Origin: Bacteroidales bacterium
GTDB taxonomy: Bacteria > Bacteroidota > Bacteroidia > Bacteroidales > UBA932
NCBI GenBank assembly: GCA_017471045.1
Contig: JAFUWZ010000009.1
Coordinates: 1 to 64,000, forward strand
Length of the DNA stretch: 64,000 bases
Reading direction: 5' to 3'
Numbering within the stretch: the stretch's first letter is position 1; each line of letters starts with the position of its first letter. This document shows positions 43,478 through 51,508 of this stretch, piece by piece. Position numbers and translations under genes: made by a program. Under the pieces are notes generated by a model. It ran no database searches. It saw only the letters and a program-made list of their open reading frames with translations, and had not been told where the DNA came from.

Positions 43478-45030
43478 TGAAATCCTCTCTCAACCGGTGG
43501 ACAGCCCTCGTGCTGTCCACCTTGTTTGCTTTCGTCGCCTGTCAAGGTGTCGAGCCGGAGGGCGGTACCGGGACGGGGCCGGAGAACATGCTGGTCAAAC
43601 CGGTATACAACAAGACCAAGGTACTGAAAAACCCCCTTACCGGCTGGGTGATGTACGGATCCGGGTCGGGTGATCCTTCCTACTGGGACACCTCGTTCTA
43701 TGTGGACGAGAAAGGGGCGAACGTCAGGGTGAGAGATTACGCTTCGGCCGCGTACATCCGCACCTATTGGGCCGCCATGAATCCGGCAGAGGGTGTATAT
43801 GCCTGGCGGGATCCCTCCACGGCGATCTATAAGATGATTCACGGCGCCCTGGACCGCGGGCTGCCCATCGCCTTCCGTTTCAACGTGGACGGCCGCGACC
43901 AGCGGCGCAATACGCCCAAATTCGTCACGGATGCGGGAGCCGTGTATGGCGTCGAGAACGACAAATTTCCGGACAGGATCACCCCCATGCCGCAGGATCC
44001 CGTTTTCCAGCGTTATTACGAGCAGTTCCTCACGGCTTTGGCCGAGGACTTCAATGACCCCGGGATCTGTGCCTTTATCGACGGATACGGCCTCGGAAAA
44101 TGGGGCGAGGGCCATACGGTGGCGTATGATCCGGATGATCTGACGCGGGTGGACGAAAATACCGTCAAGCTCAAGGAAGACGTGATGAACTGGATTACGC
44201 GCGCCTACGCCAGCCGTTTCACGAAAGTCCCTCTCGTGCTGAACTATCACCGCTCGGTGGGTCATCCGACCGATGGCACACAGCCGGACAGCGAGAGGCT
44301 CGTTTCGATCGCCGTATCCAATGGCTATTCCCTCCGCAGCGACGCCTTCGGAATGAACAGCTATTACGGGACCTGGGAAAAGGGCATCGTGAACACCTGG
44401 CGCTACAAGCGGCCCGTGATTATGGAAGGGGGTTGGATCGTAGGGCAGCACAGCTATTGGAACGATCCGGCCGGATATCGCCGGGGGCACCCGGAGGATG
44501 TCCGCAAGGGCGAATTTGATGCCAGCAAGGAAGCCCGGGTGAATATGATGGACTTCCGCGTGGGCGAAGAGACGCAGTCCTGGTTCACCGATGCGTTCAC
44601 CCTTGTGCAGCAATTTGTCTCCGAGGGGGGCTATCGGGTGTATCCGGATCAGGTTTCCCTTCCGGCCGAGGTGAAGTCCGGCACCACGGTAAAGATCGGT
44701 TCCCGCTGGCGCAATATGGGTTGGGGCTATCTCCCCAACAACATCCCGCAGTGGGATTACAAGTATAAGGTCGCCTTTGCCTTGCTGGACAAATCCGACA
44801 GGGCCGTCAAGGTCTGGGTGGACCAGGCCTGCGAGCCTTCCGTCTGGGTCGAAAGCAAACCGTTTTCGTATGATTTTTCCTTCCAGGTGGATGTTCCGGC
44901 GGGCCCGTATCACTGGGCCGTGGCCATCGTGGACACCTCCCTGGATGATACGCCCGGCATAGAGCTTGCCGTGAATGATGAAACTACGGCAGAGGGTTGG
45001 GTCAAACTGCTTAGCGTCACTGTCAAATGA
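43477..45030 (+). CDS. DUF4832-type protein, putative glycoside hydrolase (lipoprotein)
   Basis: A 517-residue surface or periplasmic lipoprotein; the lipobox is AFVACQ. The N-terminal region reads as a TIM-barrel (NPLTGWVMYGSG, SAAYIRTYWAAMNPAEGVY, FRFNVDGRDQRRNTP, YGLGKWGEGHTV, LVLNYHR, AFGMNSYYGTW, IMEGGWIVGQHSYW). Glu211 (KWGEGH) and Glu317 (MEGGWI) lie where clan-A glycosidases keep acid/base and nucleophile. The C-terminal DUF4832 domain (about 400-515) is a beta-sandwich (RNMGWGYLPNNIPQWDYKY). The enzyme role is inferred from fold-like spacing and locus, not from a named activity. A close tandem paralogue follows. Confidence 0.78.
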   Translation: MKSSLNRWTALVLSTLFAFVACQGVEPEGGTGTGPENMLVKPVYNKTKVLKNPLTGWVMYGSGSGDPSYWDTSFYVDEKGANVRVRDYASAAYIRTYWAAMNPAEGVYAWRDPSTAIYKMIHGALDRGLPIAFRFNVDGRDQRRNTPKFVTDAGAVYGVENDKFPDRITPMPQDPVFQRYYEQFLTALAEDFNDPGICAFIDGYGLGKWGEGHTVAYDPDDLTRVDENTVKLKEDVMNWITRAYASRFTKVPLVLNYHRSVGHPTDGTQPDSERLVSIAVSNGYSLRSDAFGMNSYYGTWEKGIVNTWRYKRPVIMEGGWIVGQHSYWNDPAGYRRGHPEDVRKGEFDASKEARVNMMDFRVGEETQSWFTDAFTLVQQFVSEGGYRVYPDQVSLPAEVKSGTTVKIGSRWRNMGWGYLPNNIPQWDYKYKVAFALLDKSDRAVKVWVDQACEPSVWVESKPFSYDFSFQVDVPAGPYHWAVAIVDTSLDDTPGIELAVNDETTAEGWVKLLSVTVK

Positions 45031-46544
45031 TGAAACGAATCGTCAAACTGCTTATCGGGTCACTGCTGGCCGTTTCAGCATTGCCCGTCTGGGGCGGACA
45101 GACCGTCCGCTTCCGCCCGGACACGGAGACTGTCCTCAGGAATCCGCTCAATGGATGGGTGATGTACCTCCGGCGGAACTGGGATGAAAACTTCTGGGAG
45201 AACGAAGGATACGACCATATGGTGACCTCCTCGGGAGATACCGTCAAGGTCTCGGATTATGCCGGCGTAGCTTATGTGAGGACGTCCTGGCGGGCTTTTG
45301 AGCCCGAAGAAGGAAAATATGCCTGGATGGATCCCGACTCGCGTCTCAATCGTCTCTTCCGGTCCATCCTGGACAGGGGGATGAAACTCTCGTTCCGGAT
45401 CGTCGTGGACGGGCGGGATCAGGGCCAGAATACACCGGATTATGTGTTTGATGCGGGGGCGACCTATTTTACCTCCCGGGTCGGTATGCGCGAAGTCCGC
45501 TCTCCATACCCGGATGACCCGGTTTTTCAGGAGAAGTATTCCCGTTTCATCGAGGCGCTTGCGGAGGAATACAATGACATCGGCAAGGTAGATTTTATCG
45601 ATGCCTATGGTCTCGGCAAGTGGGGGGAGGGCCACAGCCTTATCTACAAGGATCCCGCGCACAATGCGGAAGTGATGGCGTGGATTACATCCCTGTATGA
45701 GCGGACCTTTACGCGCGTACCCCTCGTGGTCAATTATCATCGCCTTCTGGGCGAGGTTTCCGAGAGCGGATGGGGATCGGTATCTTCCGTCTCGGAAAAG
45801 CTTCTCGAACAGGCGATCGACGCCGGGTACAGCCTCCGTCATGATGCTTTCGGCATGAACGGCTATTATCAGGACTGGGAGAAGTCCTTTGCCCGTCGAT
45901 GGAATTTCCACCGCCCCATTATCTTGGAGGGCGGATGGATCACGGCCGCCCACCATCGCTATTGGATCGATCCTTCCGGTCAATACCGGAAAGGTCATTC
46001 CGAAGATGTACGCAAGGGTGAATTCGAGGCCGGCCGGGAGGCTCACGTCAATATGATGGACATACGGGCCGGAGACGAGGTCCTTTCCTGGTTCGGATCC
46101 TGTTTTGACCTGGTCAAGCGTTTCGTGGTGGAAGGCGGTTATCGCATTTATCCTTCTTCGGTCCGCTCGCCGAAGCGGGTTCGTTCCGGCGGGAAACTGT
46201 CTGTCTCGAGCCGCTGGGAGAATCTCGGATGGGGCTACTGTCCCGTCAATATCCCCCAGTGGAACTATCGCTACAGGGTGGGCGCTTCCTTGCTGGACGG
46301 AGAGGGGAATGTGGTAGTCCGGTCCACCGACTTGGGCTCGGACCTTTCCGTTATGCACGGCGGAACGCCTTGCCTTTCCCAACTTGAACTGGACCTTTCC
46401 GACGTCCCGGCGGGGAATTATACGCTGGCCGTCGCACTGGTCGATACGCTTTCGGGCGGAGATCCCGGCTTGGACGTGGCGGTCGATCCTTCGCTCAAAT
46501 GCGGCAAGTGGGTCTGCGTCCACACGGTCCGCGTGACCCGTTGA
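45027..46544 (+). CDS. DUF4832-type protein, tandem paralogue, putative glycoside hydrolase
   Basis: A 505-residue paralogue of the preceding protein with a signal peptide (SLLAVSALPVWG) but no lipobox, so likely periplasmic. Identical motifs recur: GWVMY, DGRDQGQNTP, FIDAYGLGKWGEGH (Glu201), LVVNYHR, DAFGMNGYYQDWEKS, ILEGGWITAAHHRYW (Glu301), RKGEFEAGREAHVNMMD, and the C-terminal beta-sandwich with ENLGWGYCPVNIPQWNYRY. It overlaps the first copy by four bases. Spacing between the two glutamates (100 residues) is near that of the first (106). The different cellular anchoring suggests they act on the same chain at different places. Confidence 0.78.
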   Translation: MMKRIVKLLIGSLLAVSALPVWGGQTVRFRPDTETVLRNPLNGWVMYLRRNWDENFWENEGYDHMVTSSGDTVKVSDYAGVAYVRTSWRAFEPEEGKYAWMDPDSRLNRLFRSILDRGMKLSFRIVVDGRDQGQNTPDYVFDAGATYFTSRVGMREVRSPYPDDPVFQEKYSRFIEALAEEYNDIGKVDFIDAYGLGKWGEGHSLIYKDPAHNAEVMAWITSLYERTFTRVPLVVNYHRLLGEVSESGWGSVSSVSEKLLEQAIDAGYSLRHDAFGMNGYYQDWEKSFARRWNFHRPIILEGGWITAAHHRYWIDPSGQYRKGHSEDVRKGEFEAGREAHVNMMDIRAGDEVLSWFGSCFDLVKRFVVEGGYRIYPSSVRSPKRVRSGGKLSVSSRWENLGWGYCPVNIPQWNYRYRVGASLLDGEGNVVVRSTDLGSDLSVMHGGTPCLSQLELDLSDVPAGNYTLAVALVDTLSGGDPGLDVAVDPSLKCGKWVCVHTVRVTR

Positions 46545-46551
46545 GTCTGCC

Positions 46552-48294
46552 ATGAAAGCGGTATTCTGTATCGTCCTCTCGCTCCTTGTCAATGCGTATG
46601 GCAGGGGAGGGACCGATCTTGGCGGGAAATGGCACTATATTATCGACCCTTTTGACGTCGGTCTCGGGAAGGGACTTATGATGGATGCCGTCCCTGCTGA
46701 CAAACATTCCTTTTTTGAGTATTCTTACACCGGTGGGAAAACACTTATGGTGCCGGGCGACTGGAACCACCAGGACCCCGAACTGCGCTGGTATGAGGGT
46801 GTGCTGTGGGAGGCCCGGCATTTCGCGGCATCCCCCTCCCGGGGGAAACGGCAGATCCTTTATTTTGCCGGAGTAAGTCTTCGCTGCGATGTCTTCCTGA
46901 ATGGCGTGAAAGTCGTTTCTCACGAAGGAGCTTTCACGCCGTTTGAGGCCGATGTCACGGAACTTATCCGGGAGGGTGACAATTTCCTTGCGGTGCGGGT
47001 GGACAATACCCGTCATCCGGATTCCATCCCGGCCCTGTCCTTTGATTGGTGGAATTACGGAGGCATTACCCGGGACGTCTTCCTGATCGAAGTTCCCGAA
47101 GTGCATGTGAGGGACTATTTCATCCGTCTCCAGAAAGGGGAGAAGGACAGGATTGTCGCCGATGTTCAGCTGTCTGTCCCCGACGAGGGTCTCCAGGTCG
47201 GCATTGAAATCCCCAGACTCGGGTTCATGAAGACGCTCCGGACAGACAAGAACGGCCATGCGAGGGGCAGCTGGAAAGTGCGGGGGCTGGAGCGCTGGGC
47301 TCCTTTGGCCCCCATGCTGTATGAAGTCACGCTCTTCTGTGGAGAGGACCGTATTTCCGACAAGATCGGTTTTCGGGATGTAGCCGTCGATGGTACGGCC
47401 GTCTCGGTAAACGGGACTCCGGCCTTTTTGAAATGCATCTCCTTCCACGAGGAAATACCTTGGGAGAGCCGACGGGCTTGCAGCCCCGAGGATGCTTCCG
47501 TCCTAATTGACGCAGCCTTGGAACTGGGGTGCAATGCCATCCGGCTGGCTCATTATCCGCAGAACGAGCACATCGTCCGCCTTGCGGAAGAAAAGGGACT
47601 TCTGATTTGGGAGGAAATCCCTTTGTGGCAGGGTATCGACTTCTCCAGCCGTGAAACTTTCCGTAGGGCCGCCACCTATCTGGAGGAGATGGTCGGCCGG
47701 GATCGGAATCGGTGCGCCATCATTCTGTGGAGTATCTCCAACGAAACCCGGCCATCCCCGGATCGGAATGCTTTCCTTTTGGATCTCTTGGAGGAAGGAC
47801 GTGCCTTGGATGCTTCCCGGCTTTTCACTTCTGCCTTCGATGGGGTGCATTACGATTCCGATGCGGCCGCTTTCCGGATCGAGGACGACCCTTTCGCTGC
47901 GAGTCTGGACGTCGTGGGAATCAATAAATATATGGGCTGGTACGCCAAATGGCCGGGTGACCCGTCCTCCCTTCAATGGGAGGTCCTTCCGGACAAGCCT
48001 TTGGTCATCTCCGAATTCGGTTGTGAGGCCAAAGCCGGTATATTCGGCCAGGCGGATGTCGCCTGGTCCTGGAGTGAGGACTATCAGGTCTCGCTCTACA
48101 GGGACAATCTCGAGATGTTTCGCCATATCGAGAATCTAGCCGGAGTGTCTCCCTGGATCCTTTTCGATTTCCGGAGTCCTTTCCGTCAGCATCCTGTCCA
48201 TCAGGATTATTATAACAGGAAGGGCCTGCTCTCCGACAGGGGCGAGAAGAAAAAGGCCTGGTACGTAATGAATGAGTTTTATCGGGAGAAATAA
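46552..48294 (+). CDS. Glycoside hydrolase family 2 enzyme (beta-glucuronidase/beta-galactosidase-like)
   Basis: A 580-residue exported enzyme with a signal peptide (VFCIVLSLLVNAYG). Order: jelly-roll sugar-binding domain (about 20-180, GDWNHQDPELRWYEGVLW), Ig-like domain (about 185-280) and a TIM barrel (about 285-580). The acid/base Glu398 is in WSISNET and the nucleophile Glu488 in VISEFG. The short form without extra C-terminal domains and the arrangement NHQDP-x-WYEG resemble beta-glucuronidase-type GH2 of gut Bacteroidetes. It follows the DUF4832 pair after seven bases. Substrate not fixed. Confidence 0.86.
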   Translation: MKAVFCIVLSLLVNAYGRGGTDLGGKWHYIIDPFDVGLGKGLMMDAVPADKHSFFEYSYTGGKTLMVPGDWNHQDPELRWYEGVLWEARHFAASPSRGKRQILYFAGVSLRCDVFLNGVKVVSHEGAFTPFEADVTELIREGDNFLAVRVDNTRHPDSIPALSFDWWNYGGITRDVFLIEVPEVHVRDYFIRLQKGEKDRIVADVQLSVPDEGLQVGIEIPRLGFMKTLRTDKNGHARGSWKVRGLERWAPLAPMLYEVTLFCGEDRISDKIGFRDVAVDGTAVSVNGTPAFLKCISFHEEIPWESRRACSPEDASVLIDAALELGCNAIRLAHYPQNEHIVRLAEEKGLLIWEEIPLWQGIDFSSRETFRRAATYLEEMVGRDRNRCAIILWSISNETRPSPDRNAFLLDLLEEGRALDASRLFTSAFDGVHYDSDAAAFRIEDDPFAASLDVVGINKYMGWYAKWPGDPSSLQWEVLPDKPLVISEFGCEAKAGIFGQADVAWSWSEDYQVSLYRDNLEMFRHIENLAGVSPWILFDFRSPFRQHPVHQDYYNRKGLLSDRGEKKKAWYVMNEFYREK

Positions 48295-48295
48295 G

Positions 48296-50755
48296 ATGCA
48301 TATAGTCCGGCAAATGGCCCTGACGGTGGCCCTGCTTCTCTTGACCGTCCCGTCTTCCGCCTATGCGGGGCGGCGTGAGACGGTGCTCCGGGAGGGATGG
48401 CGTTTCCATCTCGGGGAGGTTCCCGGGGCGGAGGAAACCGTTTTCGACGATGCCTCCTGGGAGCGGGTCCGTGTCCCGCATGATTGGGCCGTCAAGGGAC
48501 CTTTCGACAGGGAGAATGACCTCCAGCGGGTTGCTGTGGCCCAAAACTATGAGCGGGAATCTTCCCTCAAGACCGGCCGTACCGGAGGACTTCCCTACGT
48601 AGGCATAGGATGGTACCGCTGCCATTTCGCTGCGGGAGACGGGGCCGTGACTCTCCTCTTCGACGGGGCGATGAGCGGCGCCCGGGTTTGGGTCAACGGA
48701 GAAGAAGTGGGTGAATGGCCATACGGATACAATGCCTTTCATTTCGATATATCCCCTTATGTTGTTTCCGGAGGAGACAATGTATTGGCCGTCAGACTCG
48801 AGAATCTTCCCAATTCCTCCCGCTGGTATCCAGGGGCCGGACTTTTCCGCAAGGTCAGGTTGATCGAGACCGGCCGCGCCAGGATCCCGGTCTGGGGGGT
48901 CCGGATCCTGACTCCCTCGGTGGACTCCCTGCAGGCGACGGTGGAAGTCAATACATCCATCGAGAATCCCGGCGGGCTGGATCTTGTATTGGAAACGCGT
49001 CTTCTCGGCCCGGACGGGCAAGCGGTCACGGCTCCGCTCCGGCAGACGGTTTCGGGCGGTGAAGCCTATACTGTCGTGGCTGTCCCAGGACCGTCCTTGT
49101 GGTCTCCGGAAACGCCTTCCCTCTATCGTGCGGAGCATAAGATTCTGCAGGGGGATGTTGTCCTGGACAGTTGCTGCACTGTTTTCGGCATCCGGAGAGT
49201 GGAATTCCGGCCGCACGACGGCTTTTACCTGAACGGGGAACGCCGCAAGTTCAAAGGCGTCTGCAACCATCACGACCTGGGCCCGCTCGGCGCCGCCGTC
49301 AACGCTTCGGCCATACGGCACCGGCTGACCCTGCTGAAGGACATGGGATGCGATGCCATCCGCACGACGCACAATATGCCGTCCGAGGAACTGGTCTCTC
49401 TTTGCGACGAGATGGGTTTCATGCTCATGGTCGAGCCTTTCGACGAGTGGGATGTGGCAAAGTGCCGGAACGGTTACCATCGGCTTTTCCGTGACTGGGC
49501 GGAAAAGGATATGGTCAATATGCTGCACCATTTCCGGAACAACCCTTCCGTCGTTCTCTGGTCCATCGGCAACGAAGTGCCCACACAGTGTCGTGCAGAA
49601 GGCTGGAAAGTCGCTGCCTTCCTTCAGGAAATCTGCCACAGGGAGGATCCGTCCCGGCTGGTGACGTGCGGGATGGACCGGGTGGATTGCGTCTTGGACA
49701 ACGGCTTTGCTTCCGTGCTGGATGTCCCCGGGATCAACTATCGTACATTTCGGTATGAGGAGGCTTACGGGCGGCTGCCCCAGGGTTTTGTCCTGGGCAG
49801 TGAGACTGCCTCTACGGTCAGTTCCAGGGGGGTCTATAAGTTTCCGGCCGAAAAGCGTTTCAGTGCAAAGGATCTCGACCGTCAGTGTTCGGCTTATGAC
49901 CTGGATGCGTGTTCCTGGTCCAACATACCGGATATCGACTTTGCCTTGGCAGAGGATTATCCATGGACGCTCGGACAGTTCGTTTGGACGGGCTTCGATT
50001 ATCTGGGAGAGCCCAGCCCCTATGATACGGACTCTTGGCCCAGCCATAGTTCGATGTTCGGTATCATCGACCTCGCATCCATCCCCAAGGATCGGTATTG
50101 GCTGTACCGCAGTGTTTGGAATACCTCCGAGCACACCTTGCATATTCTTCCGCACTGGAACTGGAAAAAGGGCGACCGCGTTCCGGTCTTTGTCTATACG
50201 GATTCTCCTTCGGCCGAACTGTTTGTCAATGGTGTAAGTATTGGCAGACGGACCAAGTCCGCCCCCGCAGAAAAGACCCGGGGGCTTCAGGATGAGGACC
50301 TGGAGAGCCGCTATCGTCTGATCTGGGAAGACGTACCCTTCCGTCCCGGTACGCTCAAGGCCGTCGCGCTGGATGAAAACGGCAGGAAGGTATCCGTCAG
50401 TCGGGTCCGGACCGCCCGAAAACCTTATAAGATTCAGCTGGAATGCTCCCGATCGCAGCTCTCCGCAAATGGGGAAGACCTTGCATATATCACTGTGTCG
50501 GTTGTAGATAGGCGGGGCAACTTATGCCCGGAGGATTCGAGGTGGCTGGACTTTTCTGTCTCGGGCAGTGGCTGTTTTGAAGCTTCGGCCAACGGGGATC
50601 CTACTTGCCTGGATCCCTTGCAGGAACCGGGTATGCACCTTTTCTGCGGCAAGCTCGGCTTGATCGTCCGCAGTGGCGATACCCCGGGCAACTTGGTGGT
50701 AGAGGTCTCCGGCAAAGGCCTTCGGAGTGCATCGGTCAAAATTCCGGTTCTTTAG
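48296..50755 (+). CDS. Glycoside hydrolase family 2 beta-galactosidase-like enzyme
   Basis: An 819-residue exported enzyme with a signal peptide ending SSAYAG. The sugar-binding domain carries VRVPHDWAVKGPFDREND and GIGWYRCHF. An Ig-like domain and the catalytic barrel follow, with acid/base Glu427 (SIGNEVP) and nucleophile Glu503 (LGSETAS, then SSRG). From about 620: DUF4982-type (HWNWKKGDRVPVFVYT, ELFVNGVSIGRR) and a GH2 C-terminal domain. ATG 48296 was chosen one base after the upstream stop because it begins the signal peptide. Last gene of the locus; close to GH2 enzymes acting on beta-galactosides in other PULs. Confidence 0.88.
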   Translation: MHIVRQMALTVALLLLTVPSSAYAGRRETVLREGWRFHLGEVPGAEETVFDDASWERVRVPHDWAVKGPFDRENDLQRVAVAQNYERESSLKTGRTGGLPYVGIGWYRCHFAAGDGAVTLLFDGAMSGARVWVNGEEVGEWPYGYNAFHFDISPYVVSGGDNVLAVRLENLPNSSRWYPGAGLFRKVRLIETGRARIPVWGVRILTPSVDSLQATVEVNTSIENPGGLDLVLETRLLGPDGQAVTAPLRQTVSGGEAYTVVAVPGPSLWSPETPSLYRAEHKILQGDVVLDSCCTVFGIRRVEFRPHDGFYLNGERRKFKGVCNHHDLGPLGAAVNASAIRHRLTLLKDMGCDAIRTTHNMPSEELVSLCDEMGFMLMVEPFDEWDVAKCRNGYHRLFRDWAEKDMVNMLHHFRNNPSVVLWSIGNEVPTQCRAEGWKVAAFLQEICHREDPSRLVTCGMDRVDCVLDNGFASVLDVPGINYRTFRYEEAYGRLPQGFVLGSETASTVSSRGVYKFPAEKRFSAKDLDRQCSAYDLDACSWSNIPDIDFALAEDYPWTLGQFVWTGFDYLGEPSPYDTDSWPSHSSMFGIIDLASIPKDRYWLYRSVWNTSEHTLHILPHWNWKKGDRVPVFVYTDSPSAELFVNGVSIGRRTKSAPAEKTRGLQDEDLESRYRLIWEDVPFRPGTLKAVALDENGRKVSVSRVRTARKPYKIQLECSRSQLSANGEDLAYITVSVVDRRGNLCPEDSRWLDFSVSGSGCFEASANGDPTCLDPLQEPGMHLFCGKLGLIVRSGDTPGNLVVEVSGKGLRSASVKIPVL

Positions 50756-50879
50756 CCTGAACCGCTGCCCTCGCGGGCTCCAGCCCCTCGTAACCACGGT
50801 CATCGATATTATCCATGCGAAGCGTGACGCCAAGTGCGGCACTATAGCCGAAAAAAGAAGAATCGCTAAGTGTGATTAT
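50736..50879 (-). pseudogene. Possible remnant coding fragment next to tRNA-Arg
   Basis: The minus-strand frame from just after a TGA (50880-50882) to a TGA at 50736-50738 reads as a protein-like segment including SSFFGYSAALGVTLRMDN and DDRGYEGLEPARAAV. An ATG at 50816 would give 26 residues. It includes one arm of the tRNA terminator, so it cannot be an intact gene. It may be the left-over of a gene truncated when the locus to its left was acquired, or chance. Confidence 0.2.
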
Positions 50880-50898
50880 TCACAACTTAGCGATTCTT
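50851..50898 (-). terminator. Rho-independent terminator after tRNA-Arg
   Basis: Arms 50858-50871 and 50885-50898 are perfect 14-base inverted repeats, extended by an inner GTG/CAC pair with one bulge. On the minus strand the hairpin is followed by a T-rich run (TTCTTTTTT-like, 50851-50860). It ends the rplS/tRNA transcript. On the plus strand it would also block readthrough from the GH2 gene. Confidence 0.8.
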
Positions 50899-50903
50899 AG
50901 TAG

Positions 50904-50977
50904 TGACTCCTACAGGACTCAAACCTGTAACCTTTTGATCCGTAGTCAAATGCTCTATTCAATTGAGCTAAGGAGCC
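50904..50977 (-). tRNA. tRNA-Arg (anticodon ACG)
   Basis: A 74-base cloverleaf. Acceptor stem GGCTCCT pairs with AGGAGTC (one G-T). D-arm GCTC/GAGC, anticodon stem TTTGA/TCAAA with loop CTACGGA (anticodon ACG), T-arm ACAGG/CCTGT with TTTGAGT. The CCA end is not encoded. Reads CGU (and CGC/CGA if A34 is converted to inosine). Confidence 0.93.
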
Positions 50978-50982
50978 AGGTC

Positions 50983-51000
50983 CGGACTCTTGCGAGTCCG
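50983..51000 (-). other. Small hairpin between rplS and tRNA-Arg
   Basis: CGGACTC (50983-50989) pairs with GAGTCCG (50994-51000) around TTGC. It lies in the 36 bases between the rplS stop and the tRNA. No T-tract follows, so it may mark an RNA processing site rather than a terminator. Confidence 0.4.
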
Positions 51001-51013
51001 TATGTCTTAAGGA

Positions 51014-51388
51014 TTACTCGCTCTTGGTAGGGATGAACTTTCTCTCCTTGATGCGTGCCTTCTTACCCTGCAGGTCGCGGAGATAGAAGATACGGGCGCG
51101 ACGGACTTTACCGTACTTGTTGACCTCGATGGAGTCGATGAAAGGGGACTCATAAGGGAAAATCCTTTCGACACCGATGCCGCCGGAAACCTTCCTGACG
51201 GTGAAAGTGCGGGTGTGCGGGGTGGCTCCGCTGATCTGGATGACCACGCCTCTGAACTTCTGAAGTCTGTCCTTGTCGCCTTCCTTGATCCGATAGGTAA
51301 CAGTGATGGTGTCGCCGGCCTTGAACTCGGGATAGGTTTCAGCTTTTCCAGTGGAGAAAGCCTCTTCTACAATTTTGATGTAATCCAT
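51014..51388 (-). CDS. rplS: 50S ribosomal protein L19
   Basis: L19 sits at the 30S-50S interface. The 124 residues contain [50 protein letters not shown] and the C-terminal [15 protein letters not shown], all conserved. The usual neighbours rpsP-rimM-trmD are absent. The upstream leader of about 75 bases between a -7 box (51464-51471) and ATG 51388 is long for this window. A tRNA-Arg gene follows on the same strand. Confidence 0.97.
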   Translation of the reverse strand: MDYIKIVEEAFSTGKAETYPEFKAGDTITVTYRIKEGDKDRLQKFRGVVIQISGATPHTRTFTVRKVSGGIGVERIFPYESPFIDSIEVNKYGKVRRARIFYLRDLQGKKARIKERKFIPTKSE

Positions 51389-51463
51389 AATTTCAAATCA
51401 TATCCGCGCAACATCACGAAACCATAAAACTCAAAACATGTGAGAGGTTGCGTTTTGGGACTG

Positions 51464-51471
51464 CAAATATA
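51464..51471 (-). promoter_or_regulatory. Putative rplS -7 box
   Basis: The minus strand reads TATATTTG, an exact match, 75 bases upstream of the rplS start. Transcription from it would give a leader of about 70 bases that could hold the regulatory site expected for a ribosomal-protein gene. Confidence 0.5.
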
Positions 51472-51508
51472 GGAAGATTTTTGGATATCTCAAACTTTTT
51501 TCAAAAAA

